The position numbers and the translations under genes were made by a program. A model generated the notes under the pieces. That model searched no databases. It worked only from the letters and a program-made list of their open reading frames with translations, and had not been told where the DNA came from. Shown here one piece after another: positions 44,837 through 53,462 of a DNA stretch of 64,000 nt (position 1 is the stretch's first letter; each line of letters opens with the position of its first letter). The stretch is from Vreelandella alkaliphila (GTDB taxonomy: Bacteria > Pseudomonadota > Gammaproteobacteria > Pseudomonadales > Halomonadaceae), in the NCBI RefSeq assembly GCF_016107625.1, contig NZ_JABASV010000009.1, positions 124,001-188,000 on the forward strand. Direction: 5' to 3'.

Positions 44837-47800
44837 ATGCGCGATGCTCGTGAGACAGACCAACTGACCCTGTTTGGCCATTTCTCTTTATCACAAGGAG
44901 AAGATGTGCTGACGCACTTCAGTTATGACAAGGTAAAAGCGCTGCTCGTTTATTTGTTGCTGCACCGACAGCCGGTCAACCGAGCTTCCCTCGCAGAGTT
45001 ACTTTGGCCAGACCAGGGGCTGTCATCGGGCAGAACCAACCTACGTCATGCGCTTCACTGTCTGCGTCAGTCGATGGGGGACAATGCCGAGCAAGTGTTG
45101 AACGTATCTCGCCAGACCATCGCTTTTCAGTTGCCCGCCCACTGGCGGGTTGACTTGCACGAATTACAGCAATTGTTGGAAGGCCCTCGAGATTTGGCGA
45201 ACCTTGAAGAGGTGATGTCGTGTTATCAGGGGGATTTGATAGAAGAACTCCAGCTTGCCAACTGCAGCGAATTTCAGCGCTGGTTAGTTCAAGTACGAAA
45301 CGAGTGGCGTCAGCGTGTTATCCGTTTCGCTGAGCAGGTGTTAGATGCCCACTCCGATGTACCTGACAATTTATTGGAAGGTTTAGTCAGCCGCTTTTCT
45401 GGCTACGGACCATTCCATGAGCGCCTAGTACGTCAGTTGGCTGAGCAAAATCAGATGGCGGCTGCCCATGAACAGTACAACAGCTATTTACAGTTGTTAG
45501 CACTTTCTGGGCAGCAGCCCGAACCGAGCTTTCTACAGTTAGCTAATTATTGGTCAGATGGTCACCATGATCCGCGTGTATTGAGCCCGCAAGGCGCTTT
45601 TTCGCGCGTGTTGGCCGCGGATAGTAAGCCTCTTCGCGAAGATGAAATTGAGCTGCGCCAGTTATCTGTGATGGCTATCCGGCTTAAGTTACAAGGTGAT
45701 TGGCAAGATCGCGCGGCTACTCGGAACTGTTTGGCGCTTCAATTAGAGCTACTGCGCTGGTTAGAACAGCAGTGTCATCACTTGGGTGGCTTCTGGTTGC
45801 CGGGCGCAACAGGTGGGCTTGGCTTGGCCTGCTTTGGTACCCATGGTCCGGCTCATCAGTTGGCAGAGCTGGTTGCACTTTATGAACACTGCCGCCTGGC
45901 GTTGCCTTTAGAGTCCCAGCGTCACTGGGTCGGTGACGGTGATCCTCCAAAATTTGAGCTCGCCGCAGGTCTTAATAGCGGAAGAGTGGTTTATCTACCT
46001 GAACGTCAGCTAGCTGACCCGCTTGGCCAAGTAACCCAAGTATCACTGGAGTTAATGAGTGCCGCAGAAGGTAGCGAGTTGGTAATTTCTCAAGAAGCCA
46101 GCCAGCACATGCCGCCTGCACTTGATTTGCAACCGCGGTTGGTATCTCGCTTAGTGGCTAGCGATGGCCGCGTCCGCTTGAGAGCATTAGTGCTGGGAGT
46201 GAATGAGGGCGGTAGGGATGCGCTACCTCCCAGTTTAGTGGGTCGAGAAACATCACTACGCACGCTAAGAGACGCGTTGGCGAGGGCAGGCATTGGCTTG
46301 CGCCAGAGCGTGCTAGTACGTGGTGCATCCGGGATGGGTAAATCTGCGTTAATGGTGGGTTTTCGCCAGTTAGAACTGAGTCGTGATGCTGCCATTTGTT
46401 GGCAGCCAACGACGCGGCTATCGGTGCTAGAGCCCTACGGTGTCGCACGTACTCTACTCGCTTGGTATGTTGAAGCTACGCCAACTTGTGAAGCTGTTCG
46501 CCAACTGCAAGAAACGCTCTCCTTAGAGCCTCTGGAGGATGAACGTCAGCAACTGCTTGAAGAAGCGCTCGGTGTGCGTGATGTTCAAGAAGTTGCTCAG
46601 TTAACTCAGAATGGTGAGGCTATTGAGCTAGTTGTAAAGCTGTTACACCGCTTAATCGATCATCTGGCCAGTTCACGGACATTGGTACTAATGATTGATG
46701 ATCTGCAATGGCTTGATGAACCTTCATTCAAGGTGTTGGCAGGGCTACAAGCTCGGTTGCCGATCAATACTGCCTTTATGCTGGTCGCCAGTCACCATGG
46801 CCGAGAGTCACTGCCGGTCAAATTGCACTGGGATCAGCAAATTACGCTTGGAAGGCTGGATGCGCAGCAGTCGTCTCGCTTGCTTTCTCAGTTATCCCGC
46901 CGGTATCGCATTCATTTAAGCCCGCGGCTACGCAATCAAATCATTGAGCGTTGCGACGGGGTGCCGCTGTATATGCAAGAGATTTGTCGGCGTTTAGATA
47001 TGGATCGCCGCGAAGGTCGCAGTGTACAGTTTGATGAGCTGCCCAAAGGGCTATTAGGACTGCTGGCTAGCCGAATTGACCAGTTGGAAGGTGATCGGGA
47101 AATTGCCCACGTAGCGGCGGTATTAGGCAAGCGTTTCCGTCTTGATTTTCTGCAAGAGTGCAGTGGTTGGGAAAAGCTGCGGCTGTCCCAAGCAATTGAG
47201 CACATGCGTCAACTGGAAATTATCGAACCAGTGGATAAAGACGGGGGCGAGCAGGAGCATCAGTTTAGCCACCAACTGCTGCAAGAAGCCGCTTATCTTT
47301 CATGTCCTAGGGACGTGCGCGTTAAGCTTCATCAGCAGGTAGTCACGCTGATTGAAGAGCGCTTCCCTGTATGGATTAGCCGCCACCCAGGTGATTTTGC
47401 AACCCACCTACGCCGCAGTGGCCATTACGCCAGGGGCGCTCGTTACTTTGAACTGGCCGCACGGGAAGCCCTCAAGGTGAGTGCTAACCGTACGGCACTG
47501 CGCATGGCAGACTTCGGACTTGCTAGCCTGCGTCATGTGGATCATGAAGTTGAGCGCGAAGTGAGCCTGCTGACCGTGCGAGGCCAAGCGGCCTTCGCCT
47601 TAGAGGGACATGGTTCGCCCACTGCGCATGAGAGCTTCGTGCGTGCGAGGGAGTTGCTCCGCCAGTCGGGTGGCGCCGCCACGGAAGATCCCGAAGACCT
47701 TGAGCAAATATTTTTGGTTAAGTGGGGCTTATGGGTTGGCCGAAGTCAGCGCTATGCCCACGCCGATGCATTTGCGCTTGCCTCGACGCTGGCAGACATT

Positions 47801-48742
47801 GCTGGGCGTTTAGAAGATCCGCGCTACCAAAGGCTGGCAGATTATGCGCGGGCGCATTGCGAATACTGGGCTGGACGTATTCAGCAAGCGCATGACCATC
47901 TGGACGAAATTGACCCGCTCAATGCGCAAATGATGATTGAATGGCTGCCATTCTCTGATCACCCGCAAGTAACCGCGGCTTCTTTCCAAGGTTGGGCGCT
48001 CTGCTTGCGTGGTGACTACCAACGCGCAGAGCGGCATATCTCTTCCGCCATCCGATTGGCTGAAAAAATTGGCCATCCCGGTACGCTTGCCATGGCGTTG
48101 ATGTTTTCCGCCGCTCTTTATCGGCAGCTTGGCCATGTACATCTAGCAGCACGACACGCTGAGCGTGCTGCTGCAATGACGGGTACGCCCGATTTGCAAC
48201 TGTGGCAGATTTCTGCCCAGGGGATTCTTGGCTGGCAGCGAGCTCTTGCGGGCGATCAGGGGGGCTTGGTGCAGGTGCGGGACAGCCTGGATCAGATGGC
48301 AGAGCTGAATGGACGTGATCGCTATCAGCGTCCGGTCCTGTGGTACTCAGATGCGTGTATTGAGCTTGGCGAGTTAAAAGCGGCTGAAGATTATCTAGAT
48401 CAGTGTCTGGTCATTGCCAAAGAGCGCACAACGCTCTTTTTACCTGAGTTGGCAACGCAGTTAGCTAAAGTGCGTGATTTGCTCGGCCACCCTGCTAATG
48501 AAGTGAAAGCGCTGGCTGAAATGGCCATTAATCAGGCCCGCGAGCATGGCAATCGCCATCAGGAGCTTGCAGCGCTCGAGCTTTGGTTGACGCGTATTGC
48601 ACCAAACGACTTGCAGGCCAAAGAAGCATTTAGACGCTTATTAAGTGAAGTGAGCCATAGCGATGCGCCAGTGCTTGTTCGCTGGGTTAGCCTGCTTGAT
48701 AGACGGTTGCCCCACGCGGTAAGTGTTGAAAACGAAACCTGA
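44837..48742 (+). CDS. SARP/BTAD-type transcriptional activator with cyclase-like, AAA ATPase and TPR domains
   Basis: This 1301-residue cytosolic protein looks like a large STAND-type regulator. Residues about 8-100 form a winged-helix SARP/OmpR-like DNA-binding domain (KVKALLVYLLLHRQPVNRASLAELLWPD). About 105-240 is a BTAD-like helical repeat domain. About 272-420 resembles a class III nucleotide cyclase fold (GGFWLPGATGGLGLACFG, LAAGLNSGRVVYLPER, DPLGQVTQVSLELMSAAEG), but the usual metal Asp pair is not evident, so it is probably not catalytic. Then an AAA/NB-ARC-like ATPase: LVGRETSLRTL, Walker A VRGASGMGKSAL (about 494-505), Walker B VLMIDDLQWLDEPS. The last about 450 residues are TPR-like. 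Target genes and signal are unknown. Such proteins are common in Actinobacteria and rarer here. Confidence 0.82.
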   Translation: MRDARETDQLTLFGHFSLSQGEDVLTHFSYDKVKALLVYLLLHRQPVNRASLAELLWPDQGLSSGRTNLRHALHCLRQSMGDNAEQVLNVSRQTIAFQLPAHWRVDLHELQQLLEGPRDLANLEEVMSCYQGDLIEELQLANCSEFQRWLVQVRNEWRQRVIRFAEQVLDAHSDVPDNLLEGLVSRFSGYGPFHERLVRQLAEQNQMAAAHEQYNSYLQLLALSGQQPEPSFLQLANYWSDGHHDPRVLSPQGAFSRVLAADSKPLREDEIELRQLSVMAIRLKLQGDWQDRAATRNCLALQLELLRWLEQQCHHLGGFWLPGATGGLGLACFGTHGPAHQLAELVALYEHCRLALPLESQRHWVGDGDPPKFELAAGLNSGRVVYLPERQLADPLGQVTQVSLELMSAAEGSELVISQEASQHMPPALDLQPRLVSRLVASDGRVRLRALVLGVNEGGRDALPPSLVGRETSLRTLRDALARAGIGLRQSVLVRGASGMGKSALMVGFRQLELSRDAAICWQPTTRLSVLEPYGVARTLLAWYVEATPTCEAVRQLQETLSLEPLEDERQQLLEEALGVRDVQEVAQLTQNGEAIELVVKLLHRLIDHLASSRTLVLMIDDLQWLDEPSFKVLAGLQARLPINTAFMLVASHHGRESLPVKLHWDQQITLGRLDAQQSSRLLSQLSRRYRIHLSPRLRNQIIERCDGVPLYMQEICRRLDMDRREGRSVQFDELPKGLLGLLASRIDQLEGDREIAHVAAVLGKRFRLDFLQECSGWEKLRLSQAIEHMRQLEIIEPVDKDGGEQEHQFSHQLLQEAAYLSCPRDVRVKLHQQVVTLIEERFPVWISRHPGDFATHLRRSGHYARGARYFELAAREALKVSANRTALRMADFGLASLRHVDHEVEREVSLLTVRGQAAFALEGHGSPTAHESFVRARELLRQSGGAATEDPEDLEQIFLVKWGLWVGRSQRYAHADAFALASTLADIAGRLEDPRYQRLADYARAHCEYWAGRIQQAHDHLDEIDPLNAQMMIEWLPFSDHPQVTAASFQGWALCLRGDYQRAERHISSAIRLAEKIGHPGTLAMALMFSAALYRQLGHVHLAARHAERAAAMTGTPDLQLWQISAQGILGWQRALAGDQGGLVQVRDSLDQMAELNGRDRYQRPVLWYSDACIELGELKAAEDYLDQCLVIAKERTTLFLPELATQLAKVRDLLGHPANEVKALAEMAINQAREHGNRHQELAALELWLTRIAPNDLQAKEAFRRLLSEVSHSDAPVLVRWVSLLDRRLPHAVSVENET

Positions 48743-48750
48743 TTGGGTGA

Positions 48751-49032
48751 CTAACGGGTTGTTGATTCCAGCCAGTTAAGTGTGGCGAGCGCCTCTTCAC
48801 GGTGTTCGCCACACACATCAGCATCATAGTCGAACCGCTCACACACGGCAGGACGACTAGGATCGCCAAATAACCTACATAGATTGTCATCACTTAACTG
48901 TGCGCATCGAACGCCCGCCGGTTTGCCATTTGGCATGCCGGGTATATAAGAGGTGATCGACGGTGCAATACAGCAAGCACCGCAGCCTGCTCGGCAGGCG
49001 GCGGTGTCTGTTGCGAAAACGTGACTACTCAT
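48751..49032 (-). CDS. YkgJ-family cysteine cluster protein
   Basis: This 93-residue protein has a CxxxCxxCC start (CRAGCGACC), then C43 (RCAQL), C52 (LCRLF), C64 (VCERF) and C74 (DVCGEH), the pattern of the zinc/iron-chelating UPF0153 (YkgJ) family. Function is not known. Its start overlaps queD by 4 nt (ATGA), so it is translated with the queuosine-precursor operon. Whether it helps those enzymes, two of which use metal or Fe-S, is inference. Confidence 0.85.
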   Translation of the reverse strand: MSSHVFATDTAACRAGCGACCIAPSITSYIPGMPNGKPAGVRCAQLSDDNLCRLFGDPSRPAVCERFDYDADVCGEHREEALATLNWLESTTR

Positions 49033-49868
49033 GGCGAGGCTTCTGCCGTTGCGCCTTTATCAATTCCTTCAAATGCCTGAACCAGTGTTTTATGGCCGCT
49101 GTGCTCTGCAATACTCTTGGCAAGCCATAAAGCAATATTCTCGACGGTTGTCGGCTTGGGCAGTACACAGCAGCGTTCTTGAGGCAGCGTGATCGAAAAT
49201 GTGCCTTGTGCAGACTGGTAACGGCAGGTCAGCTTTTCATCAATCTGGCTTTCAATGTCGGCCTTTTCAAGCAGATATCGATTATCCAGCCATGCTGCCC
49301 AGCGCTGCTCAAGCGCTGGCTGACGTGCCTGATGCTGCCAGATAAACAGGCGCGAGCGGTGGCCATGGGCAATCCGCTGACAGTTGCCGAGATGCCGTTT
49401 CAGTCCGTGAGTGTAGCCATAGGCAGCGCCGTCTATAGGCTCGTCACTAAGCGTTAGTGTGACACTGTGGACATTGGCTGGCCGTTGCTCTTGCTTTGTC
49501 AGCTGTGAGCTTAAATAGTGGGTGACACGCTCAACAGTGATGGTATCCCAGGGGAGCAAGGTAAATGCTTGGGCTGGCCCGCGAACTTCCATTTCGTAAG
49601 GAGTCGCTGTTCTAATGCAGATACCTTCAGCGCAGTCAGTAACCTTAATGCCGGGCGCGTTGATAGGTACGAGCAGCGTATGGTCTAGGCCACTATCGAG
49701 TGTGCGCTTTATCCACGGCTTTACTTCTCCAAAGTCAAAAAGCATACCGTCTTCGCCTAGCTCCCCATCCAGTTGAGCATCTACTTGCCAGCTACAGCCT
49801 ACCAACCCTTTTGTAGGGCACCACAGTGAAACATCAATATGGCTGAGACGATTTACAAATAACGCCAT
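49029..49868 (-). CDS. queD: Tandem-domain 6-carboxytetrahydropterin synthase (QueD-like)
   Basis: This 279-residue protein is twice the size of E. coli QueD and carries two T-fold halves. Half 1 (about 1-145) keeps the C-terminal features GMLFDFGEVK and SGLDHTLL (D62-H63) but has VGC where the zinc HGH should be. Half 2 (about 148-262) has the Zn/Cys part GYTHGLKRHLGNCQRIAHGHR (C163, H168, H170) and PTTVENIALWLAK, but no DF/LDH block. QueD converts dihydroneopterin triphosphate to 6-carboxytetrahydropterin, step 2 of preQ0 synthesis. Position between queE and ykgJ with 1-nt and 4-nt overlaps supports the call. Confidence 0.85.
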   Translation of the reverse strand: MALFVNRLSHIDVSLWCPTKGLVGCSWQVDAQLDGELGEDGMLFDFGEVKPWIKRTLDSGLDHTLLVPINAPGIKVTDCAEGICIRTATPYEMEVRGPAQAFTLLPWDTITVERVTHYLSSQLTKQEQRPANVHSVTLTLSDEPIDGAAYGYTHGLKRHLGNCQRIAHGHRSRLFIWQHQARQPALEQRWAAWLDNRYLLEKADIESQIDEKLTCRYQSAQGTFSITLPQERCCVLPKPTTVENIALWLAKSIAEHSGHKTLVQAFEGIDKGATAEASP

Positions 49869-50512
49869 TACTCAAATCCTGCAATTTTGTGCGTTTGAAG
49901 CGATAGCCGCCACTGGGGGTTAGCCATGCAATACTCGGTGGTTGCCTGAACCGTCGCGTGATTTTTCTGCGCTATGCCGTGGTCCATCGGCTGCAAAAAA
50001 AAGTGGTTGAAGTCCAAATTGGCGAATTGAGTGGGTGGCGCTGCAGATTGTGGGAAAACCAGCTTTAACTCATCGCCATGGGTGACCACCAGTGGATTAG
50101 TGCCCTTAGGGCTAACACATAGCCAATCAATTCCTGGTGGTGGTATGACCGTTCCATTCGTTTCAACGGCCACTTCAAATCCGTCGCTGTGTAGTAGCGT
50201 GATCAGCGGGGTATCAAGTTGGAGTAATGGCTCGCCGCCAGTGAATACCACGTAGGGCGTTGCTCTCCCCGCATGAACTGGCCAAAGGGCTTTAATGTGA
50301 TCAGCGAGTTCACGTGGTGTGTTAAAGCGCCCACCGTTAATGCCATCCGTACCGACAAAATCGGTGTCGCAAAAGGAGCATTTTGCGCTGGCGCGATCGA
50401 TTTCACGCCCAGACCACAAATTGCAGCCGCTAAAGCGGCAAAATACGCTGGCGCGGCCTGCCTGTGCACCTTCGCCCTGCAAGGTATAAAAGGCTTCTTT
50501 GACGTGATACAT
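49868..50512 (-). CDS. queE: 7-carboxy-7-deazaguanine synthase
   Basis: This 214-residue radical-SAM enzyme rearranges 6-carboxytetrahydropterin to CDG in preQ0/queuosine synthesis. The cluster motif is C30-x14-C45-x2-C48 (SGCNLW to KCSFCDT), the unusual CX14CX2C form typical of this QueE subgroup. EAFYTLQGEGAQAGR at the N-terminus and FTGGEPLLQ (the GGE SAM motif) are present. It overlaps queC and queD by one base each, giving tight translational coupling. Confidence 0.94.
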   Translation of the reverse strand: MYHVKEAFYTLQGEGAQAGRASVFCRFSGCNLWSGREIDRASAKCSFCDTDFVGTDGINGGRFNTPRELADHIKALWPVHAGRATPYVVFTGGEPLLQLDTPLITLLHSDGFEVAVETNGTVIPPPGIDWLCVSPKGTNPLVVTHGDELKLVFPQSAAPPTQFANLDFNHFFLQPMDHGIAQKNHATVQATTEYCMANPQWRLSLQTHKIAGFE

Positions 50513-51222
50513 CAGCCGGTAACCTGTGCAGGGGTAGATTCATACGCCAGTGGGTCTGAAGTATTGTTGGCTGCGAACGCCGCCAGCCGTTCACGGCAAC
50601 TGCCACACTTGCCGCAAGCCAGTGGGCGTCCTTCATAGCAGGTCCAGGTATCACGGTAGTTCAAGCCCATTGCTAAGCCATCGCGTAAGATATCGGCTTT
50701 GCTCGCTGCTAGATAAGGTGCATGCAGCGTTATCGGTTCAAAATTAGCGATGCCAGCGACCTGATTCATTGCGTGAACAAATTCAGGGCGGCAGTCAGGG
50801 TAGAGAATATGATCGCCGCCGTGGGCGCCGTAATCGACACGCCCCGCCCCGATATTAACTGCCTTAGCAATGGCTAACGAAAGCAGAATCATATTGCGGT
50901 TAGGGACAACGGTGGTAGTGAGGTTATCAGCAGCGTAGTCACCCTCAGGCATTGATATATCTGGGTTGGTCAGCGCTGAGTTATCAATTAAACCGTGAAT
51001 AGCACGTATATCAACGACTTGATGGGGAATATTGTGCTGCTTACAAACTGCTTTCGCTATGTCCAGTTCTTTGGCGTGGCGTTGGCCATAATCAAATGAG
51101 AGCGCATGAACCTCGAGCCCTTCTTTAATTGCGCGGTGAAGAACGGTATAGGAGTCCATGCCGCCGGAATAAATCACAACGGTAGATGACGCGTCTGCGC
51201 CAGAGGTAGGGGGTAACGACAT
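50512..51222 (-). CDS. queC: 7-cyano-7-deazaguanine synthase
   Basis: This 236-residue ATP-dependent enzyme converts CDG and ammonia to preQ0. The PP-loop is [15 protein letters not shown]. The zinc site is built by [15 protein letters not shown] near the C-terminus. The middle has [18 protein letters not shown], typical of QueC. It is the first gene of queC-queE-queD-ykgJ. The upstream leader (51223-51420) shows no preQ1 riboswitch core that I can recognise. Confidence 0.96.
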   Translation of the reverse strand: MSLPPTSGADASSTVVIYSGGMDSYTVLHRAIKEGLEVHALSFDYGQRHAKELDIAKAVCKQHNIPHQVVDIRAIHGLIDNSALTNPDISMPEGDYAADNLTTTVVPNRNMILLSLAIAKAVNIGAGRVDYGAHGGDHILYPDCRPEFVHAMNQVAGIANFEPITLHAPYLAASKADILRDGLAMGLNYRDTWTCYEGRPLACGKCGSCRERLAAFAANNTSDPLAYESTPAQVTG

Positions 51223-51425
51223 AATAATTACTCATTGGCCGGAGAATTTATTGAGTGCTTTAGCGTCGCGCTAAATGAGATTCCGGGGTCCGGTCCGGAA
51301 GGACGGCAGTTTACGCAATGCGGGCTTGCCTGGCCAGTGGTAGCGGCAATTGGTACCATTTTCCGTTCGGTATGTGCATGGGTCAACATGCTAAGCTAAT
51401 CCTTCTAGTCGTAAGGGATGAATCC

Positions 51426-51842
51426 ATGGCCACCATAGAACATAGCGAAATTATTAATGCTCAGCCTGAAAGGGTGTTTGAACTGCTGAGTCGAGTTGAA
51501 GATTTTGCTGACTATTCTGATCTGATTAGATCAATTGATACCTTAGGCGATAACCGTTATCGCTGGCATGTCCACGCGGTGGGTATGGATTGGTCATTTG
51601 ATGTGGCAGTAACCGAGATCAAGCCACCTTATGTGCTGGCATGGGAATCATTGGAAGGCGTTAAAAATCAAGGTCGTTATCAATTGCGTGAAGTGCCGGA
51701 GGGGACAGAGGTATCACTTACGCTGAGTTATGAAATCCGTAATCGATTGGTGGAAAAAGCGGTGAACCGTGCTGCAAAGCCATTAGTGGGAAAAGTGAGC
51801 AGGCAAATTCTTGAGCGCGTTGAAGCTCGCCTCAATAGTTAA
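51426..51842 (+). CDS. SRPBCC/COQ10-like hydrophobic-ligand-binding protein
   Basis: This 138-residue START/SRPBCC fold protein opens with ATIEHSEIINAQPERVFELLSRVEDFADYSDLI, the classic polyketide-cyclase/COQ10 (RatA-like) start, and ends in a long amphipathic helix (LVEKAVNRAAKPLVGKVSRQILERVEARL). It may bind a quinone or other lipid, but the ligand is unknown. It lacks the conserved features of RatA/SmpB neighbourhoods. The start is ATG 51426, with AAGGGA upstream; the frame opens earlier at 51318 but that part is not family-like. Confidence 0.82.
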   Translation: MATIEHSEIINAQPERVFELLSRVEDFADYSDLIRSIDTLGDNRYRWHVHAVGMDWSFDVAVTEIKPPYVLAWESLEGVKNQGRYQLREVPEGTEVSLTLSYEIRNRLVEKAVNRAAKPLVGKVSRQILERVEARLNS

Positions 51843-51895
51843 TGGCTACATTGGCGCCGTTAGTGAGCGGCGCGCAAAGAGACGTTTAACAGCAA

Positions 51896-52135
51896 TCAAG
51901 CTCGTTTGTGCATCGAGGCATCAAGGTGGTCGACAACTTCGGCCCAGTCAGCATCATCTTCCACGGCCTCACGAAGAAAATCAGCTTGGCCTTCGTTCCA
52001 GCAGGGAGCCTCTGCGAGTGGCATTTCTTTAGGTAGGGGGGAGTGGCGCTGAATAAAGTGCTCAATGGATTCTGCATCCGAGCGTAGCCCGAGCTGTTCA
52101 AATAGCTCGCTAAAATGGTGTACAGGCCGTTCCAT
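51896..52135 (-). CDS. DUF2789 family protein
   Basis: This 79-residue acidic protein matches the small DUF2789 family found in Pseudomonas and relatives: MERPVHHFSELFEQLGLRSD, a central CWNEGQADFLREAVEDDADWAEVVDHLDA. Function unknown. No membrane segment or signal peptide. It is predicted helical. It is convergent with the SRPBCC gene and followed upstream on the same strand by nothing close, so it is probably monocistronic. Confidence 0.85.
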   Translation of the reverse strand: MERPVHHFSELFEQLGLRSDAESIEHFIQRHSPLPKEMPLAEAPCWNEGQADFLREAVEDDADWAEVVDHLDASMHKRA

Positions 52136-52224
52136 ACGCTGCTTTCCTTTTTGGTTATTAACGTATGTTTAAACATAGCGTGTATAAGTGACTACGCCAG
52201 TGCGAATTGATCGACGTGCGGCGT

Positions 52225-53295
52225 TTAGCGCTCGCCGACAAGTGACGTTAAAAATCGCTGGCGTCGAATGTCCATGGAAAGGGGTTGAGCCAATAGGTGA
52301 ACGAGTTTGGTGAAAGCGGCTTCCGGCGTCATGTTATCTCCAGACAGTAAGCCCGCTTCTGCTAGGCCATGGCCCGCTGCGTACTCGCCCATATGAATGC
52401 TGCCCTGGGGGCACTGGCTAATCGCGGCCAGCAGTTTTCCTTCGCCACTGGCGTTAGCAATGACATCAATGAGTGCAGGGTCGTTGGGTATATTACCTGC
52501 TCCCCAAAGCTGCAGTAGAGCCCCCTTTACGCGCGAATCACCGAGCAGAGCTTCCAATTGCCAAGGCGATATGCCGGGCCACAATGCTAGTCTGATAACG
52601 GCGCCATCGGAGACGGCTTGATAGTCTGAAAGCTCAAAGCGGGGCGCGCCGCGTTGTTGAAATCCTAAACCTCGACTTGGGTAATAAATGAAGTCTTCGC
52701 CAACGCGTTCACCGATACAGGGATAGCTTGGTGAGATAAATGCATCTAAGGATTCTGTATGCTGTTTAATCGCTCGTGAACCCCTCAGAAGGCGATTTGA
52801 AAAGTAGATCGCCACCTCCTGTAATTCAACGTTTGCAGCAAACCTTAATGCTCCGTAAAGGTTGCCGATCGCATCGCTATCAATCATTTCAAGAGGATGC
52901 ATAGAGCCTGTTAATACAACCGGGCGGTCAATCCCCTGTAGCTGATAGGCAAGACTCGACGCGGTCCAGCTTAGGGTATCTGTGCCGTGGATAACGACAA
53001 ATCCACGGTAGTTGGCTAAGTGGGCTGCAATATCGTTGGCAATCTGTTGCCAAGTCAGCGGCGTCGCTGCACTTGAGTCGATCAATGACGCATAACTAAG
53101 CACGTCATAAGCGGGAAGGGCATGTTGGTGCAGTATAGGAAGCTGGCTTAGTGCGTCTGCCATGCGATCTTGAAAGTTCCCCCCTGGGGCTAGTCCCTTT
53201 ACATTTGGCTGCATGCCAATGGTGCCGCCAGTATAGATGACCAGTACACGCTCTTGAGTGGGGGCGGCGTTTGCCAGGGGAGAAGTGATGCTCAT
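52225..53295 (-). CDS. ansA: L-asparaginase type I (cytosolic)
   Basis: This 356-residue enzyme hydrolyses asparagine to aspartate and ammonia. Motifs are VIYTGGTIGMQPNVKGLAPG (first catalytic Thr), IDSSAATPLTW, VIHGTDTLSWTASSL (second catalytic Thr and Asp) and PVVLTGSMHPLE. There is no signal peptide, so it is the low-affinity cytosolic AnsA type. A run of 14-bp tandem repeats lies in its upstream region, 53-108 bp before the ATG. Confidence 0.94.
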   Translation of the reverse strand: MSITSPLANAAPTQERVLVIYTGGTIGMQPNVKGLAPGGNFQDRMADALSQLPILHQHALPAYDVLSYASLIDSSAATPLTWQQIANDIAAHLANYRGFVVIHGTDTLSWTASSLAYQLQGIDRPVVLTGSMHPLEMIDSDAIGNLYGALRFAANVELQEVAIYFSNRLLRGSRAIKQHTESLDAFISPSYPCIGERVGEDFIYYPSRGLGFQQRGAPRFELSDYQAVSDGAVIRLALWPGISPWQLEALLGDSRVKGALLQLWGAGNIPNDPALIDVIANASGEGKLLAAISQCPQGSIHMGEYAAGHGLAEAGLLSGDNMTPEAAFTKLVHLLAQPLSMDIRRQRFLTSLVGER

Positions 53296-53347
53296 AGCCG
53301 TTTCCTGAATTGGGCGAATCTAAAGGGGTGCTTCTCAATCGTAGCGT

Positions 53348-53403
53348 CTAGGTACTTGTGTCTAAGTACTTGTGCCTAAGTGCCTGTGCTTAAGTGTCCG
53401 TGG
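53348..53403. repeat. 14-bp tandem repeat, four copies, upstream of ansA
   Basis: Four imperfect copies of a 14-mer like ctaagtacttgtgc run end to end at 53348, 53362, 53376 and 53390. The first two differ at two positions, and divergence rises toward the last. The array is in the ansA promoter region. It may be slippage-prone. Confidence 0.85.
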
Positions 53404-53462
53404 CTCAGTATGCTATTGAAGCAGGTGCTGCAAACTGAGGCAGGTATTGCCATGTGCGACTG

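Noticed and set aside
51223..51425. PreQ1 riboswitch upstream of queC
   Set aside because: The expected short hairpin plus A-rich tail pairing into the loop is not visible; only short GC palindromes without a clear design.
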